From NCBI RefSeq assembly GCF_028554725.1, contig NC_071669.1, positions 32,664,001 to 32,728,000 of the forward strand: a stretch of 64,000 nucleotides of DNA. The letters run 5' to 3'. Below, piece by piece: positions 25,773 to 39,900 of this stretch. Position 1 is the first letter of the stretch; each line of letters begins with the position of its first letter. Source of the stretch: Zeugodacus cucurbitae. Lineage: Eukaryota; Arthropoda; Insecta; Diptera; Tephritidae. Position numbers and translations under genes: made by a program. The notes under the pieces were generated by a model, which saw nothing but the letters and a program-made list of their open reading frames with translations, was not told where the DNA came from and ran no database searches.

Positions 25773-27225
25773 CTGAGAAAACTCAAAATAAATGATTATG
25801 TATAAATGTTCTTTATGTATCTATTTGTCGATAAACATCTTGCAAGAAAGTGAACTTTGATCTTAAATCTGATAAAATACAAAATAAATGATTATGAATA
25901 AATATTCATCATTATTCTATTTGTCAATAAACAACTTGCAAGAAAGTGAACATTGATCAAAAATCTGAGAAAACTAAAAATAAATGATTATGTACAAATG
26001 TTCTTTATGTTTCTATTTGTCGATAAACATCTTGCAAGAAAGTGAACTTAAATCTTAAATCTGATAAAATACAAAATAAATGATTATGAATTCATATCCT
26101 TTATGTTTTTATTTGTCGATAAACAACTTGCAAGAAAGTGAACGTTGATCATAAATCTGAGAAAACTCAAAATAAATGATTATGAATAAATGTTCTTTAT
26201 GTTATTATTTGTCGATAAACAACTTGCAAGAAAGTGAACTTTGATCTTAAATCTGAGAAAACTCAAAATAAATGATTATGAATAAATGTTCTTTATGTTT
26301 CTATTTGTCGATAAACAACTTGCGAGAAAGTGAACTGTAATCTTAAATCTTATAAAATACAATATAAATGATTAAGAATTAATATTTTTTACGTTTTTAT
26401 TTGTCGATAAACAACTTGCAAAAAAGTGAACTTTGATCATAAATCTGAGAAAACTCAAAATAAATGATTATGAATAAGTGTTCATTATGTTTTTATTTGT
26501 CGATAAACAACTTGCAAGAAAGTGAACTTTGATCTTAAATCTGATAAAATACAAAATAAATGATTATGAATAAATATTCTTTATTTTTTCATTTGTCGAT
26601 ATTCAACTTGCAAGAAAGTGAACTTTGATCATAAATCTGAGAAAACTCAAAATAAATGATTATGAATAAATGTTATTTGTGTTATTATTTGTCGATAAAC
26701 ACCTTGAAAGAAAGTGAACTTTAATCTTAAATCTGATAAAATTAAAAATAAATGATTCTGAATAAATATTCTTTATGTTTTTATTTGTCGATATTCAACT
26801 TGCAGGAAAGTGAACTTTGATCATAAATCTGAGAAAACTCAAAATAAATGATTACGAATAAATGTTCTTTTTTGTTTCTAAGTGTCGATAAACAAATTTC
26901 AAGAAAGTGAACTTTGATCTTAAATCTGATAAAATACAAAATAAATGATTATGAATAAATATTCTTTATGTTTCTATTTGTCAATGTTCAACTTGCAAGA
27001 AAGTGAACTTTGATCATAAATCTGAGAAAACTCAAAATAAATGATTACGAATAAATGTTCTTTTTTGTTTCTAAGTGTCGATAAACAAATTTCAAGAAAG
27101 TGAACTTTGATCATAAATCTGATAAAATACAAAATAAATGATTATGAATAAATATTCTTTATGGTTTTATTTGTCGATAAACAACTTGCAAGAAAGTGAA
27201 CCTTGATCATAAGTCTGTTAACACA

Positions 27226-27250
27226 CAAATTATGTTATGATGTTATTTAT
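27226..27250. other. Deletion join inside duplicate copy 2
   Basis: The sequence runs ACACACAAATTATGTTATGA and then TGTTATTTATG. The first part belongs to the AAGTCTGTTAACACAC monomer and the second to a TGTTATTTATG monomer. Copy 1 has about 393 bp between the corresponding points (about 22357-22750). The join adds or shuffles a few bases (TATGTTATGA), unlike the clean in-phase losses elsewhere. Confidence 0.8.
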
Positions 27251-27985
27251 GTTTTTATTTGTCGATATTCAACTTGCAAGAAAGTGAACTTTGATCATAA
27301 ATCTAAAAAAACTCAAAATAAATGATTTTGAATAAGTGTTCATTATGTTTCTATTTGTCGATATTCAACTTGCAAGAAAGTGAACTTTGATCTTATATCT
27401 GATAAAATACAAAATAAATGATTATGAATAAATATTCTTTATGTTTCTATTTGTCGATGTTCAACTTGCAAGAAAGTGAACTTTGATCATAAATCTGAGA
27501 AAACTCAAAATAAATGATTATAAATAAATGTTATTTATGTTTTTATTTGTCGATAAACAACTTGCAAGAAAGTTAACTTCGTTCTTAAATCTGATAAAAA
27601 TACAAAATAAATGATTATGAATAAATGTTATTTATGTTTTTATTTGTCGATATTCAACTTGCAAGAAAGTGAACTTTGATCATAAATCTAAGAAAAACTC
27701 AAAATAAATGATTTTGAATAAGTGTTCATTATGTTTCTATTTGTCGATAAACAACTTGCAAGAAAGTGAACTTTGATCTTAAATCTGATAAAATAGAAAA
27801 TAAATGATTATGAATAAATATTCTTTATGTTTCTATTTGTCAATGTTCAACTTGCAAGAAAGTGAACTTTGATCATAAATCTGAGAAAACTCAAAATAAA
27901 TGAGTATAAATAAATGTTATTTATGTTTTTATTTGTCGATAAACAACTTGCAAGAAAGTGAACTTTGATCATAAATCTGAGAAAA

Positions 27986-30641
27986 CTGAAAATAATGATT
28001 ATGAATAAATGTTCTTTATGTTATTATTTGTCGATAAACAACTTGCAAGAAAGTGAACTTTGATTTTAAATCTGAGAAAACTCAAAATAAATGATTATGT
28101 ATAAATGTCCTTTATGTTTCTATTTGTCGATAAACAACTTGCAAGAAAGTGAACTTCGTTCTTAAATCTGATAAAAATACACAATAAATGATTATGAATA
28201 AATGTTATTTATGTTTTTATTTGCCGCTTAACAAATTACAGGAAAGTGCACTTTGATCTTAAATCTGATAAAAATGCAAAATAAATGATTATGAATAAAT
28301 ATTCTTTATGTTTTTATTTGTCGATATTCAACTTGCAAGATAGTGAATTTTGATCATAAATCTGAGAAAACTCAAAATAAATGATTTTGAATAAGTGTTC
28401 ATTATGTTTCTATTTGTCGATAAACAACTTGCAAGAAAGTGAACTTTGATCTTAAATCTGATAAAATTAAAAATAAATGATTCTGAATAAATATTCTTTA
28501 TGTTTTTATTTGTCGATATTCAACTTGCAAGAAAGTGAACTTTGATCATAAATCTAAAAAAAACTCAAAATAAATGATTTTGAATAAGTGTTCATTATGT
28601 TTCTATTTGTCGATAAACAACTTGCAAGAAAGTGAACTTTGATCTTAAATCTGATAAAATACAAAATAAATGATTATGAATAAATATTCTTTATGTTTCT
28701 ATTTGTCGATGTTCAACTTGCAAGAAAGTGCACTTTAATCATAAATCTGAGAAAACTCAAAATAAATGATTATAAATAAATGTTATTTATGTTTTTATTT
28801 GTCGATAAACACCTTGAAAGAAAGTGAACTTTAATCTTAAATCTGATAAAATTAAAAATAAATGATTCTGAATAAATATTCTTTATGTTTTTATTTGTCG
28901 ATATTCAACTTGCAGGAAAGTGAACTTTGATCATAAATCTGAGAAAACTCAAAATAAATGATTATGAATAAATATTCATCATTATTCTATTTGTCGATGA
29001 TCAACTTGCAGGAAAGTGAACTTTGATCATAAATCTGAGAAAACTGAAAATAATGATTATGAATAAATGTTCTTTATGTTATTATTTGTCGATAAACAAC
29101 TTGCAAGAAAGTGAACTTTGATCATAAATCTGAGAAAACTCAAAGTAAATGATTATAAATTAATGTTATTTATGTTTTTATTTGTCGATAAACAACTTGC
29201 AAGAAAGTGAACTTCGTTCTTAAATCTGATAACAATATACAATAAATGATTATGAATAAATGTTATTTATGTTTTTATTTGCCGCTTAACAAATTACAGG
29301 AAAGTGCACTTTGATCTTAAATCTGATAAAAATGCAAAATAAATGATTATGAATAAATATTCTTTATGTTTCTATTTGTCGATGTTCAACTTGCAAGAAA
29401 GTGAACTTTGATCTTAAATCTGATAAAATACAAAATAAATGATTATGAATAAATATTCTTTATGTTTTCATTTGTCGATATTCAACGTGCAAGAAAGTGA
29501 ACTTTGATCATAAATCTGAGGAAACTCAAATTAAATGATTATGAATAAATGTCATTGGTGTTACTATTTGTCGATAAACAACTTGCAAGAAAGTGAACTT
29601 CGATCTTAAATCTGATAAAAATACAAAATAAATGGTTATGAATAAATGTTATTTATGTTTTTATTTGCCGCTTAACAACTTACAGGAAAGTGCACTTTGA
29701 TCTTAAATCTGATAAAAATACAAAATAAATGATTATGAATAAATATTCTTTATGTTTTTATTTGCCGATAAACATCTTGCAAGAAAGTGAACTTTGATTT
29801 TAAATCTGAGAAAACTCAAACTAATGATTATGAATAAATGTTCTTTATGTTATTGTTTGTCGATAAAAAACTAGCACGAAAGTGAACTTTGATTTTAAAT
29901 CTGAGAAAACTCAAAATAAATGATTATGTATAAAAGTTCTTTATGTTTCTATTTGTCGATAAACATCTTGCAAGAAAGTGAACTTTGATCTTAAATCTGA
30001 TAAAATACAAAATAAACGATTATGAATAAATATTCATCATTATTCTATTTGTCAATAAACAACTTGCAAGAAAGTGAATATTGATCAAAAATCTGAGAAA
30101 ACTCAAAATAAATGATTATGTATAAATGTTCTTTATGTTTCTATTTGTCGATAAACATCTTGCAAGAAAGTGAACTTAAATCTTAAATCTGATAAAATAC
30201 AATATAAATGATTAAGAATTAATATTTTTTACGTTTTTATTTGTCGATAAACAACTTGCAAAAAAGTGAACTTTGATCACAAATCTGAGAAAACTCAAAA
30301 TAAATGATTATGAATAAGTGTTCATTATGTTTTTATTTGTCGATAAACAACTTGCAAGAAAGTGAACTTTGATCTTAAATCTGATAAAATACAAAATAAA
30401 TGATTATGAATAAATATTCTTTATTTTTTCATTTGTCGATATTCAACTTGCAAGAAAGTGAACTTTGATCATAAATCTGAGAAAACTCAAAATAAATGAT
30501 TATGAATAAATGTTATTTGTGTTATTATTTGTCGATAAACACCTTGAAAGAAAGTGAACTTTAATCTTATATCTGATAAAATACAAAATAAATGATTATG
30601 AATAAATATTCTTTATGTTTCTATTTGTCGATGTTCAACTT
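27986..30641. repeat. Core segment with mixed order, left of the canonical HOR
   Basis: Contains CTTCGTTC / ACACAATAAATG / GCCGCTT / GATAGTGAATTTTG (about 28150-28370), TCTAAAAAAAACTC monomers, an ATTCATCATTATTC monomer near 28974, AAAGTAAATGATTATAAATT (near 29135), CAACGTGCAAG (near 29487) and an ATTTTTTACG block (near 30224). Much of it parallels about 18200-19100, 33440-34400 and 37030-38600 with one- or two-monomer gains and losses. A variant GATAAAAAACTAGCACG sits near 29863. No gene is present. Confidence 0.8.
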
Positions 30642-33337
30642 GGAAGAAAGTGAACTTTGATCATAAATCTGAGAAAACTCAAAATAAATGATTATAAATA
30701 AATGTTATTTATGTTTTTATTTGTCGATAAACAACTTGCAAGAAAGTTAACTTCGTTCTTAAATCTGATAAAAATACAAAATAAATGATTATGAATAAAT
30801 GTTATTTAGGTTTTTATTTGCCGCTTAACAAATTACAGGAAAGTGCACTTTGATCTTAAATCTGATAAAAATGCAAAATAAATGATTATGAATAAATATT
30901 CTTTATGTTTCTATTTGTCGATGTTCAACTTGCAAGAAAGTGAACTTTGATCTTAAATCTGATAAAATACAAAATAAATGATTATGAATAAATATTCTTT
31001 ATGTTTTCATTTGTCGATATTCAACGTGCAAGAAAGTGAACTTTGTTCATAAATCTGAGGAAACTCAAATTAAATGATTATGAATAAATGTTATTTGTGT
31101 TACTATTTGTCGATAAACAAATTGCAAGAAAGTGAACTTCGATCTTAAATCTGATAAAAATACAAAATAAATGATTATGAATAAATGTAATTTATATTTT
31201 TATTTGCCGCTTAACAACTTACAGGAAAGTGCACTTTGATCTTAAATCTGATAAAAATACAAAATCAATGATTATGAATAAATGTTCTTTATGTTATTGT
31301 TTGTCGATAAACAACTTGCAAGAAAGTGAACTTTGATTTTAAATCTGAGAAAACTCAAAATAAATGATTATGTATAAAAGTTCTTTATGTTTCTATTTGT
31401 CGATAAACATCTTGCAAGAAAGTGAACTTTGATCTTAAATCTGATAAAATACAAAATAAATGATTATGAATAAATATTCATCATTATTCTATTTGTCAAT
31501 AAACAACTTGCAAGAAAGTGAACATTGATCAAAAATCTGAGAAAACTCAAAATAAATGATTATGTATAAATGTTCTTTATGTTTCTATTTGTCGATAAAC
31601 ATCTTGCAAGAAAGTGAACTTAAATCTTAAATCTGATAAAATACAAAATAAATGATTATGAATTCATATTCTTTATGTTTTTATTTGTCGATAAACAACT
31701 TGCAAGAAAGTGAACTTTGATCATAAATCTGAGAAAACTCAAAATAAATGATTATGAACAAATGTTCTTTATGTTATTATTTGTCGATAAACAACTTGCA
31801 AGAAAGTGAACCTTGATCATAAGTCTGTTAACACACAAATTAAATGATTATGAATAAATGTTATTTATGTTTTTATTTGTCGATAAACAACTTGCAAGTA
31901 AGTGAACTTTGATCATAAATCTGAGAAAACTCAAAATAAATGATTATGAATAAATGTTATTTGTGTTATTATTTGTCGATAAACAACTTGCAAGAAAGTG
32001 AACTTTAATCTTAAATCTGATAAAATTAAAAATAAATGATTCTGAATAAATATTCTTTATGTTTTTATTTGTCGATATTCAACTTTCAAGAAAGTGAACT
32101 TTGATCATTAATCTAAAAAAAACTCAAAATAAATTATTTTGAATAAGTGTTCATTATGTTACTATTTGTCGGTAAACAACTTGCAAGAAAGTGAACTTTG
32201 ATCTTATATCTGATAAAATACAAAATAAATGATTATGAATAAATATTCTTTATGTTTCTATTTGTCGATGTTCAACTTGCAAGAAAGTGAACTTTGATCA
32301 TAAATCTGAGAAAACTCAAAATAAATGATTATAAATAAATGTTATTTATGTTTTTATTTGTCGATAAACAACTTGCAAGAAAGTTAACTTCGTTCTTAAA
32401 TCTGATAAAAATACAAAATAAATGATTATGAATAAATGTTATTTATGTTTTTATTTGCCGCTTAACAAATTACAGGAAAGTGCACTTTGATCTTAAATCT
32501 GATAAAAATGCAAAATAAATGATTATGAATAAATATTCTTTATTTTTTCATTTGTCGATATTCAACTTGCAAGAAAGTGAACTTTGATCTTAAATCTAAT
32601 AAAATACAAAATAAATGATTATGAATAAATATTCTTTATTTTTTCATTTGTCGATATTCAACTTGCAAGAAAGTGAACTTTGATCATAAATCTGAGAAAA
32701 CTCAAAATAAATGATTATGAATAAATGTTATTTGTGTTATTATTTGTCGATAAACACCTTGAAAGAAAGTGAACTTTAATCTTAAATCTGATAAAATTAA
32801 AAATAAATGATTCTGAATAAATATTCTTTATGTTTTTATTTGTCGATATTCAACTTGCAGGAAAGTGAACTTTGATCATAAATCTGAGAAAACTCAAAAT
32901 AAATGATTATGAATAAATGTTCTTTTTTGTTTCTAAGTGTCGATAAACAAATTTCAAGAAAGTGAACTTTGATATTAAATCTGATAAAATACAAAATAAA
33001 TGATTATGAATAAATATTCTTTATGGTTTTATTTGTTGATATACAACTTGCAAGAAAGTGAACCTTGATCAGAAGTCTGTTAACACACAAATTAAATGAT
33101 TATGAATAAATGTTATTTATGTTTTTATTTGTCGATAAACAACTTGCAAGTAAGTGAACTTTGATCATAAATCTGAGAAAACTCAAAATAAATGATTATG
33201 AATAAATGTTATTTGTGTTATTATTTGTCGATAAACAACTTGCAAGAAAGTGAACTTTGATCTTATATCTGATAAAATACAAAATAAATGATTATGAATA
33301 AATATTCTTTATGTTTCTATTTGTCGATGTTCAACTT
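30642..33337. repeat. Canonical 28-monomer HOR, copy A (2,696 bp)
   Basis: Bounded by the rare AACTTGGAAGAAAG variant at 30642 and 33338. The monomer order equals that of 42691-45385: GTTAACTTCG, TTTAGGTTTTTATTTGCCGC, GATGTTC, CAACGTGC, AAACAAATTGC, GTAATTTAT, GTTATTGTTTG, GTATAAAAG, ATTCATCATT, GAATTCATATTC, GAACAAATG, AAGTCTGTTAACAC, CAAGTAAG, TTTGTCGGTAAAC, a second GTTAACTTCG/GCCGCTT pair, two CTTTATTTTTTCATTTG monomers, AAACACCTTG, TTTCTAAGTG, TTGATATAC. The start point is arbitrary. Confidence 0.88.
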
Positions 33338-35555
33338 GGAAGAAAGTGAACTTTGATCATAAATCTGAGAAAACTCAAAATAAATGATTATAAATAAATG
33401 TTATTTATGTTTTTATTTGTCGATAAACAACTTGCAAGAAAGTGAACTTCGTTCTTAAATCTGATAAAAATACACAATAAATGATTATGAATAAATGTTA
33501 TTTATGTTTTTATTTGCCGCTTAACAAATTACAGGAAAGTGCACTTTGATCTTAAATCTGATAAAAATGCAAAATAAATGATTATGAATAAATATTCTTT
33601 ATGTTTTTATTTGTCGATATTCAACTTGCAAGATAGTGAATTTTGATCATAAATCTGAGAAAACTCAAAAGAAATGATTTTGAATAAGTGTTCATTATGT
33701 TTCTATTTGTCGATAAACAACTTGCAAGAAAGTGAACTTTGATCTTAAATCTGATAAAATTAAAATTAAATGATTCTGAATAAATATTCTTTATGTTTTT
33801 ATTTGTCGATATTCAACTTGCAAGAAAGTGAACTTTGATCATAAATCTAAAAAAAACTCAAAATAAATGATTTTGAATAAGTGTTCATTATGTTTCTATT
33901 TGTCGATAAACAACTTGCAAGAAAGTGAACTTTGATCTTAAATCTGATAAAATACAAAATAAATGATTATGAATAAATATTCTTTATGTTTTTATTTGTC
34001 GATATTCAACTTGCAGGAAAGTGAACTTTGATCATAAATCTGAGAAAACTCAAAATAAATGATTATGAATAAATATTCATCATTATTCTATTTGTCGATG
34101 ATCAACTTGCAGGAAAGTGAACTTTGATCATAAATCTGAGAAAACTGAAAATAATGATTATGAATAAATGTTCTTTATGTTATTATTTGTCGATAAACAA
34201 CTTGCAAGAAAGTGAACTTTGATCATAAATCTGAGAAAACTCAAAGTAAATGATTATAAATTAATGTTATTTATGTTTTTATTTGTCGATAAACAACTTG
34301 CAAGAAAGTGAACTTCGTTCTTAAATCCGATAACAATATACAATAAATGATTATGAATAAATGTTATTTATGTTTTTATTTGCCGCTTAACAAATTACAG
34401 GAAAGTGCACTTTGATCTTAAATCTGAGAAAACTCAAAATAAATGATTATGAATAAATATTCATCATTATTCTATTTGTCGATGATCAACTTGCAGGAAA
34501 GTGAACTTTGATCATAAATCTGAGAAAACTGAAAATAATGATTATGAATAAATGTTCTTTATGTTATTATTTGTCGATAAACAACTTGCAAGAAAGTGAA
34601 CTTTGATCATAAATCTGAGAAAACTCAAAATAAATGATTATAAATAAATGTTATTTATGTTTTTATTTGTCGATAAACACCTTGAAAGAAAGTGAACTTT
34701 AATCTTAAATCTGATAAAATTAAAAATAAATGATTCTGAATAAATATTCTTTATGTTTTTATTTGTCGATATTCAACTTGCAGGAAAGTGAACTTTGATC
34801 ATAAATCTGAGAAAACTCAAAATAAATGATTATGAATAAATATTCATCATTATTCTATTTGTCGATGATCAACTTGCAGGAAAGTGAACTTTGATCATAA
34901 ATCTGAGAAAACTGAAAATAATGATTATGAATAAATGTTTTTTATGTTATTATTTGTCGATAAACAACTTGCAAGAAAGTGAACCTTGATCATAAGTCTG
35001 TTAACACACAAATTAAATGATTATGAATAAATGTTATTTATGTTTTTATTTGTCGATAAACAACTTGCAAGTAAGTGAACTTTGATCATAAATCTGAGAA
35101 AACTCAAAATAAATGATTATGAATAAATGTTATTTGTGTTATTATTTGTCGATAAACAACTTGCAAGAAAGTGAACTTTAATCTTAAATCTGATAAAATT
35201 AAAAATAAATGATTCTGAATAAATATTCTTTATGTTTTTATTTGTCGATATTCAACTTTCAAGAAAGTGAACTTTGATCATTAATCTAAAAAAAACTCAA
35301 AATAAATTATTTTGAATAAGTGTTCATTATGTTACTATTTGTCGGTAAACAACTTGCAAGAAAGTGAACTTTGATCTTATATCTGATAAAATACAAAATA
35401 AATGAGTATGAATAAATATTCTTTATGTTTCTATTTGTCGATGTTCAACTTGCAAGAAAGTGAACTTTGATCATAAATCTGAGAAAACTGAAAATAAATG
35501 ATTATAAATAAATGTTATTTATGTTTTTATTTGTCGATAAACAACTTGCAAGAAA

Positions 35556-36159
35556 GTTAACTTCGTTCTTAAATCTAATAAAATACAAAATAAATGATTA
35601 TGAATAAATATTCTTTATTTTTTCATTTGTCGATATTCAACTTGCAAGAAAGTGAACTTTGATCATAAATCTGAGAAAACTCAAAATAAATGATTATGAA
35701 TAAATGTTATTTGTGTTATTATTTGTCGATAAACACCTTGAAAGAAAGTGAACTTTAATCTTAAATCTGATAAAATTAAAAATAAATGATTCTGAATAAA
35801 TATTCTTTATGTTTTTATTTGTCGATATTCAACTTGCAGGAAAGTGAACTTTGATCATAAATCTGAGAAAACTCAAAATAAATGATTATGAATAAATGTT
35901 CTTTTTTGTTTCTAAGTGTCGATAAACAAATTTCAAGAAAGTGAACTTTGATATTAAATCTGATAAAATACAAAATAAATGATTATGAATAAATATTCTT
36001 TATGGTTTTATTTGTTGATATACAACTTGCAAGAAAGTGAACCTTGATCAGAAGTCTGTTAACACGCAAATTAAATGATTATGAATAAATGTTATTTATG
36101 TTTTTATTTGTCGATAAACAACTTGCAAGTAAGTGAACTTTGAGAAAGAAAGAAAGAAA
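35556..36159. repeat. 604-bp out-of-register duplication, copy 1
   Basis: GTTAACTTCGTTC starts at 35556 and again at 36160. Both are followed by TCTAATAAAATAC, CTTTATTTTTTCATTTG, AAACACCTTGAAAG, TTTCTAAGTGTCG, TTGATATAC and AAGTCTGTTAACAC monomers. The spacing is 604 bp, or 6.3 monomers, so the event was not a whole-monomer exchange. Copy 1 ends in the GAAA expansion at 36144-36160. Confidence 0.85.
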
Positions 36160-36160
36160 G
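36144..36160. repeat. (GAAA)4 microsatellite at duplication breakpoint
   Basis: The text GAACTTTGA is followed by four GAAA units and G, then TTAACTTCG. Normal monomers hold a single GAAA in GCAAGAAAGT. This is the only simple-sequence expansion I saw in the window. It sits exactly where the 604-bp duplicate copies meet, so it is likely a scar of that event (replication slippage at the join). Confidence 0.85.
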
Positions 36161-36763
36161 TTAACTTCGTTCTTAAATCTAATAAAATACAAAATAAATG
36201 ATTATGAATAAATATTCTTTATTTTTTCATTTGTCGATATTCAACTTGCAAGAAAGTGAACTTTGATCATAAATCTGAGAAAACTCAAAATAAATGATTA
36301 TGAATAAATGTTATTTGTGTTATTATTTGTCGATAAACACCTTGAAAGAAAGTGAACTTTAATCTTAAATCTGATAAAATTAAAAATAAATGATTCTGAA
36401 TAAATATTCTTTATGTTTTTATTTGTCGATATTCAACTTGCAGGAAAGTGAACTTTGATCATAAATCTGAGAAAACTCAAAATAAATGATTATGAATAAA
36501 TGTTCTTTTTTGTTTCTAAGTGTCGATAAACAAATTTCAAGAAAGTGAACTTTGATATTAAATCTGATAAAATACAAAATAAATGATTATGAATAAATAT
36601 TCTTTATGGTTTTATTTGTTGATATACAACTTGCAAGAAAGTGAACCTTGATCAGAAGTCTGTTAACACACAAATTAAATGATTATGAATAAATGTTATT
36701 TATGTTTTTATTTGTCGATAAACAACTTGCAAGTAAGTGAACTTTGATCATAAATCTGAGAAA
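36160..36763. repeat. 604-bp out-of-register duplication, copy 2
   Basis: Near-identical to 35556-36159 (noted change: AACACACAAATT against AACACGCAAATT). It continues in phase into GCAAGTAAGTGAACTTTG and then ATCATAAATCTG, showing what copy 1 lost at its right end. Confidence 0.85.
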
Positions 36764-36920
36764 ACTCAAAATAAATGATTATGAATAAATGTTATTTGTG
36801 TTATTATTTGTCGATAAACAACTTGCAAGAAAGTGAACTTTGATCTTATATCTGATAAAATACAAAATAAATGATTATGAATAAATATTCTTTATGTTTC
36901 TATTTGTCGATGTTCAACTT

Positions 36921-39900
36921 GGAAGAAAGTGAACTTTGATCATAAATCTGAGAAAACACAAAATAAATGATTATAAATAAATGTTATTTATGTTTTTATT
37001 TGTCGATAAACAACTTGCAAGAAAGTGAACTTCGTTCTTAAATCTGATAAAAATACACAATAAATGATTATGAATAAATGTTATTTATGTTTTTATTTGC
37101 CGCTTAACAAATTACAGGAAAGTGCACTTTGATCTTAAATCTGATAAAAATGCAAAATAAATGATTATGAATAAATATTCTTTATGTTTTTATTTGTCGA
37201 TATTCAACTTGCAAGATAGTGAATTTTGATCATAAATCTGAGAAAACTCAAAAGAAATGATTTTGAATAAGTGTTCATTATGTTTCTATTTGTCGATAAA
37301 CAACTTGCAAGAAAGTGAACTTTGATCTTAAATCTGATAAAATTAAAAATAAATGATTCTGAATAAATATTCTTTATGTTTTTATTTGTCGATATTCAAC
37401 TTGCAAGAAAGTGAACTTTGATCATAAATCTAAAAAAAACTCAAAATAAATGATTTTGAATAAGTGTTCATTATGTTTCTATTTGTCGATAAACAACTTG
37501 CAAGAAAGTGAACTTTGATCTTAAATCTGATAAAATACAAAATAAATGATTATGAATAAATATTCTTTATGTTTCTATTTGTCGATGTTCAACTTGCAAG
37601 AAAGTGCACTTTAATCATAAATCTGAGAAAACTCAAAATAAATGATTATAAATAAATGTTATTTATGTTTTTATTTGTCGATAAACACCTTGAAAGAAAG
37701 TGAACTTTAATCTTAAATCTGATAAAATTAAAAATAAATGATTCTGAATAAATATTCTTTATGTTTTTATTTGTCGATATTCAACTTGCAGGAAAGTGAA
37801 CTTTGATCATAAATCTGAGAAAACTTAAAATAAATGATTATGAATAAATATTCATCATTATTCTATTTGTCGATGATCAACTTGCAGGAAAGTGAACTTT
37901 GATCATAAATCTGAGAAAACTGAAAATAATGATTATGAATAAATGTTCTTTATGTTATTATTTGTCGATAAACAACTTGCAAGAAAGTGAACTTTGATCA
38001 TAAATCTGAGAAAACTCAAAGTAAATGATTATAAATTAATGTTATTTATGTTTTTATTTGTCGATAAACAACTTGCAAGAAAGTGAACTTCGTTCTTAAA
38101 TCTGATAACATTATACAATAAATGATTATGAATAAATGTTATTTATGTTTTTATTTGCCGCTTAACAAATTACAGGAAAGTGCACTTTGATCTTAAATCT
38201 GATAAAAATGCAAAATAAATGATTATGAATAAATATTCTTTATGTTTCTATTTGTCGATGTTCAACTTGCAAGAAAGTGAACTTTGATCTTAAATCTGAT
38301 AAAATACAAAATAAATGATTATGAATAAATATTCTTTATGTTTTCATTTGTCGATATTCAACGTGCAAGAAAGTGAACTTTGATCATAAATCTGAGGAAA
38401 CTCAAATTAAATGATTATGAATAAATGTTATTGGTGTTACTATTTGTCGATAAACAACTTGCAAGAAAGTGAACTTCGATCTTAAATCTGATAAAAATAC
38501 AAAATAAATGATTATGAATAAATATTCTTTATGTTTTTATTTGCCGATAAACATCTTGCAAGAAAGTGAACTTTGATTTTAAATCTGAGAAAACTCAAAC
38601 TAATGATTATGAATAAATGTTCTTTATGTTATTGTTTGTCGATAAACAACTTGCACGAAAGTGAACTTTGATTTTAAATCTGAGAAAACTCAAAATAAAT
38701 GATTATGTATAAAAGTTCTTTATGTTTCTATTTGTCGATAAACATCTGGCAAGAAAGTGAACTTTGATCTTAAATCTGATAAAATACAAAATAAACGATT
38801 ATGAATAAATATTCATCATTATTCTATTTGTCAATAAACAACTTGCAAGAAAGTGAACATTGATCAAAAATCTGAGAAAACTCAAAATAAATGATTATGT
38901 ATAAATGTTCTTTATGTTTCTATTTGTCGATAAACATCTTGCAAGAAAGTGAACTTAAATCTTAAATCTGATAAAATACAAAATAAATGATTATGAATTC
39001 ATATTCTTTATGTTTTTATTTGTCGATAAACAACTTGCAAGAAAGTGAACTTTGATCATAAATCTGAGAAAACTCAAAATAAATGATTATGAACAAATGT
39101 TCTTTATGTTATTATTTGTCGATAAACAACTTGCAAGAAAGTGAACTTTGATCTTAAATCTGAGAAAACTCAAAATAAATGATTATGAATAAATGTTCTT
39201 TATGTTTCTATTTGTCGATAAACAACTTGCAAGAAAGTGAACTTTAATCTTAAATCTTATAAAATACAATATAAATGATTAAGAATTAATATTTTTTACG
39301 TTTTTATTTGTCGATAAACAACTTTCAAAAAAGTGAACTTTGATCATAAATCTGAGAAAACTCAAAATAAATGATTATGAATAAGTGTTCATTATGTTTT
39401 TATTTGTCGATAAACAACTTGCAAGAAAGTGAACTTTGATCTTAAATCTGATAAAATACAAAATAAATGATTATGAATAAATATTCTTTATTTTTTCATT
39501 TGTCGATATTCAACTTGCAAGAAAGTGAACTTTGATCATAAATCTGAGAAAACTCAAAATAAATGATTATGAATAAATGTTATTTGTGTTATTATTTGTC
39601 GATAAACACCTTGAAAGAAAGTGAACTTTAATCTTAAATCTGATAAAATTAAAAATAAATGATTCTGAATAAATATTCTTTATGTTTTTATTTGTCGATA
39701 TTCAACTTGCAGGAAAGTGAACTTTGATCATAAATCTGAGAAAACTCAAAATAAATGATTATGAATAAATGTTCTTTTTTGTTTCTAAGTGTCGATAAAC
39801 AAATTTCAAGAAAGTGAACTTTGATATTAAATCTGATAAAATACAAAATAAATGGTTATGAATAAATATTCTTTATGGTTTTATTTGTTGATATACAACT

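Larger units (their letters stand above)
23509..27985. repeat. 5,164-bp segmental tandem duplication, copy 2 (two deletions)
   Basis: Homologous to 18345-23508, but the offset falls from 5,164 to 4,874 bp at about 25250-25280 (about three monomers lost, including the CAACGTGCAAG block). It falls again to 4,481 bp at the irregular join near 27233 (about four monomers lost). The final shared marker is AATGAGTATAAATAAATG (23421 and 27902). The two losses account exactly for the shorter length, which confirms the duplication model. Confidence 0.87.
33338..36920. repeat. Rearranged HOR unit, 3,583 bp
   Basis: The AACTTGGAAG marker recurs at 33338 and 36921. The first about 650 bp match the next unit at the same offset (AAAGAAATGATTTTG at about 33669 and 37252). 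Inside, the ATTCATCATTATTC + CTGAAAATAATG monomer pair occurs at 34075, 34459 and 34842, about four monomers apart with different linkers. A 604-bp out-of-register duplication follows at 35556-36763. The unit is therefore a mosaic of standard HOR segments joined in a new order. Confidence 0.8.
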
